From contig JAZBPO010000455.1 of assembly GCA_036351675.1 (NCBI GenBank), positions 1 to 7,732 of the forward strand: a DNA stretch of 7,732 nucleotides, read 5' to 3'. Positions within the stretch are counted from its first letter, which is position 1, and the number at the start of each line of letters is the position of its first letter. The DNA comes from JAZBPO01 sp036351675 (lineage in GTDB: Bacteria; Pseudomonadota; Gammaproteobacteria; Pseudomonadales; Azotimanducaceae). Under the pieces are notes generated by a model. That model did not search any database. It saw nothing but the letters and a program-made list of their open reading frames with translations, and had not been told where the DNA came from. The position numbers and the translations under genes are program-made. Shown here one piece after another: positions 6,360-7,732 of the stretch.

Positions 6360-6847
6360 CGCCGCGAGGATCCGCGTCCGGCGCCGGCGGCCCCGTCTCC
6401 TTCGACCGCGCCCAGCGCCGCGAGTCTCGCGATCTCCTCCTCGCTCAGGGTCGCGGGCCCCGCATCGGCGCCGGCGCGCCGCGCCATGAGGAACACGACG
6501 ACGGCACCGATCAAGAGAAGCAGCGCGGGACCGAACCAGAGCAGCAGCGTCTGCGGCGTGAGCCTCGGCCGATAGAGGATGAAATCGCCGTAGCGCTCGA
6601 GCAGATAGTCGCGGATCTCCTGGTCCGAGTACCCCTCGGTGACCATGCGTGCGACGGTCCGGCGCAGATCCGAGGCGATGGGCGAATCGGAGCCCGAGAG
6701 GTTGGTGTTGAGGCACTTCGGACAGCGCAGCTCGTCGGAGAGCGCCTTGAAGCGGGCCTCCTGTTCCGGGGTCTCGAAACGGTAGACGTCGATGGCTGCG
6801 GCGGCGAGGAGCGGGAGCAGAAGCAGCATCGCGAGCAGACCACGCAT
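6356..6847 (-). CDS. ccmH: Cytochrome c maturation thiol protein CcmH
   Basis: A periplasm-facing membrane protein of 163 residues. With CcmG it reduces the heme-binding cysteines of apocytochrome c, and with CcmF and CcmI it forms the ligation complex. It has a signal sequence (about 1-18, a run of Leu/Ala), the family motif LRCPKC at 40-45 (Cys42 and Cys45), the conserved NLSGSDSPIASDLR segment (49-62), the helical YLLERYGDFILYRPRL block (81-96) and a membrane helix (about 102-122), then an acidic/Gly-rich cytoplasmic tail. This is the single-domain short CcmH, with CcmI as a separate gene, unlike the fused E. coli form. The ATG at 6847 is preferred over a TTG one codon earlier because it overlaps the ccmG stop as TGATG. 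A purine-rich stretch (6857-6863) lies upstream. Its stop overlaps the ccmI start. Confidence 0.96.
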   Translation of the reverse strand: MRGLLAMLLLLPLLAAAAIDVYRFETPEQEARFKALSDELRCPKCLNTNLSGSDSPIASDLRRTVARMVTEGYSDQEIRDYLLERYGDFILYRPRLTPQTLLLWFGPALLLLIGAVVVFLMARRAGADAGPATLSEEEIARLAALGAVEGDGAAGAGRGSSRR

Positions 6848-7419
6848 CAACCGGCGTCCCCCTGCGCCACGAGCAGCACCTCCTCCGGTGCGCCCTCCAG
6901 GGCCGCGAGGGCCGGCGCGATCTCCGTTTCCCAGATCCTGCGGTCCACGGCGCCGACGCGCTTGTAGCGGATCATCCCCTCACGGTCGACGAGGAAGGTC
7001 TCCGGCGCCCCGTAGACGCCGAGATCGATACCGAGCTGGCCGTCGCGGTCGACGACCGAGAACCGGTAGGGATCACCGTAGCGGCGCAGCCAGATCACCG
7101 CCGCCGCCGGGTCGTCCTTGTAGTTGACGCCGTAGATGGGCACGCCGAACTGGCCGGCGATGCGCTCCAGCTCGCCGTGCTCGGCGCGGCAGGTCGGGCA
7201 CCAGGTGGCCCAGACGTTGAGCAGGAAGGGCTCGCCGAGCATGTCGTCGGTGCCGACCACCTCGCCGCTGCCGAGCTTCTCGAGCTCGAAGGCGGGGAGC
7301 GGCTTGTCGAGGAGCGCCGAGGGTAGTTCGTGCGGGTCCTCGAGATAGAAGCCGACGAAGAGGAAGCCGCTGACGAGGACGAAGACCGCGAGCGGGATCC
7401 AGAGACTCGCGCGATTCAT
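6847..7419 (-). CDS. ccmG: Thiol:disulfide interchange protein CcmG/DsbE
   Basis: A membrane-anchored periplasmic thioredoxin-like reductase of 190 residues that supplies reducing power to CcmH and apocytochromes during heme attachment. An N-terminal anchor (about 7-25) precedes the thioredoxin fold. The active site is WCPTC at 73-77 (Cys74, Cys77), inside LLNVWATWCPTCRAEH. The acidic GVNYKDD follows (97-103), then the cis-proline loop GVYGAPETFLVD (134-145, Pro139), which is characteristic of CcmG/DsbE, and GMIRYKRVGAV (148-158). The ATG at 7419 has GGGAG (7427-7431) 7 bases upstream and overlaps the ccmF stop as ATGA. The end overlaps ccmH by one base. Length and motifs are all typical; nothing seems odd. 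Confidence 0.97.
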   Translation of the reverse strand: MNRASLWIPLAVFVLVSGFLFVGFYLEDPHELPSALLDKPLPAFELEKLGSGEVVGTDDMLGEPFLLNVWATWCPTCRAEHGELERIAGQFGVPIYGVNYKDDPAAAVIWLRRYGDPYRFSVVDRDGQLGIDLGVYGAPETFLVDREGMIRYKRVGAVDRRIWETEIAPALAALEGAPEEVLLVAQGDAG

Positions 7420-7732
7420 GCGGGCGCTCCCGCGGGCCGGGCTGCCGTACCCTCCGAGCCTCGGCGCTCGCGTGCCGCGTCCTTCACCGCGAGGCGGCGG
7501 TAGCGGGCATCGAGAGCCGCCACGACACCGCCGAGCGCCATGAGCAGACCGCCGAGCCAGACCCAGCGCACGAACGGCTTCGAGTGCACGCGCACGGCCC
7601 AGGCGCGCTCGCCGAGCGGCTCGCCGAGCGCGACGCCGCGCTGATCCTGGTGTGGAACCGCGAGCGGGCCGCCAGCGAGGGCGACGACCCGTACGCGGAG
7701 TTCAAGGTCCCGGACGACCTGATGTGGTGAGC
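7416..7732 (-). CDS. ccmF: Heme lyase CcmF, C-terminal end; right-hand part doubtful
   Basis: CcmF is the large polytopic inner-membrane subunit of the cytochrome c heme ligase. From 7634 down to the stop at 7416 the 72 residues match the family end: VALGEPLGERAWAVRV, SKPFVRWVWLGG, the last membrane helix LMALGGVVAALDARYRR, then a charged tail. The stop overlaps the ccmG ATG as ATGA, the normal operon arrangement. The frame stays open to the window edge (32 more codons, 7635-7730). Those codons do not show the conserved run expected just before VALGEPL (a ...RDLY-type sequence in the family as I recall it), and 10 of the 32 end in A or T, unlike the rest of the operon. I therefore trust ccmF only for 7416-7634. 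The frame is kept to the edge because it is open. Confidence 0.8.
   Translation of the reverse strand, partial: SPHQVVRDLELRVRVVALAGGPLAVPHQDQRGVALGEPLGERAWAVRVHSKPFVRWVWLGGLLMALGGVVAALDARYRRLAVKDAARERRGSEGTAARPAGAPA
7635..7730 (+). other. Possible 3' end of an unrelated plus-strand gene at a chimeric contig end
   Basis: The plus-strand frame from 7635 to the TGA at 7728-7730 reads as a plausible protein C-terminus, including ALILVWNRERAASEG and DDPYAEFKVPDDLMW. All 31 sense codons end in G or C, as expected for this GC-rich genome, whereas the opposing ccmF frame is poor there. I do not recognise the family. It cannot be an intact neighbour, because it lies where the body of ccmF should be. 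Confidence 0.45.

Noticed and set aside
6360..6716. Upstream extension of ccmI by 119 codons
   Set aside because: The extra part is Arg-rich, overlaps ccmH out of frame and has no family match. The ATG at 6359 overlaps the ccmH stop and starts with the expected membrane helix.
1..7732. A defence, mobile or biosynthetic system
   Set aside because: No transposase, integrase, toxin-antitoxin pair, CRISPR repeat or nuclease motif is seen. The genes are housekeeping (smc, ccm) plus ordinary accessory enzymes and one regulator.

Overview
The window is a GC-rich (about 70% by eye) bacterial chromosomal segment. It is most likely gammaproteobacterial: the SMC head closely follows the proteobacterial pattern, and the system I cytochrome c maturation genes sit in the canonical ccmF-ccmG-ccmH-ccmI order. 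I see no rRNA, tRNA, CRISPR array or insertion sequence. Genus cannot be told from the sequence.

Layout, left to right. 1-1308 (minus): the N-terminal ATPase head and first coiled-coil arm of the chromosome segregation protein SMC, running off the left edge. 1309-1465: spacer with a strong GC hairpin just past the next gene's stop and a weak promoter-like element for smc. 1466-2233 (minus): a short-chain dehydrogenase-like protein whose usual catalytic Tyr and Lys are replaced. 2234-2387: divergent spacer with the most AT-rich patch in the window. 2388-3905 (plus): a serine alpha/beta hydrolase fused to a multi-pass membrane domain; it ends 15 bases from the convergent next gene. 3921-4616 (minus): a GntR-family regulator with a degenerate FCD ligand domain, preceded by a tandem/dyad repeat that looks like an operator. 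4668-7732 (minus): the end of a cytochrome c maturation operon, ccmI, ccmH, ccmG (dsbE) and the tail of ccmF. These genes overlap by 1-4 bases (ATGA or TGATG), so they are tightly co-transcribed.

The Ccm proteins work together in the periplasm: CcmF/CcmH/CcmI form the heme ligation complex and CcmG keeps apocytochrome CXXCH cysteines reduced. The GntR gene lies 51 bases after ccmI in the same direction and could be read through from it, but its own operator-like repeat suggests separate or added control. The hydrolase, the SDR and smc have no evident shared pathway with ccm.

The most notable points are a duplicated C-terminal Ig-like domain in CcmI, and a break at about position 7634. Beyond that point the CcmF reading frame stops resembling CcmF, and the opposite strand becomes the better coding strand. 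This suggests a chimeric contig end or a rearrangement. I did not find a convincing novel multi-gene system.
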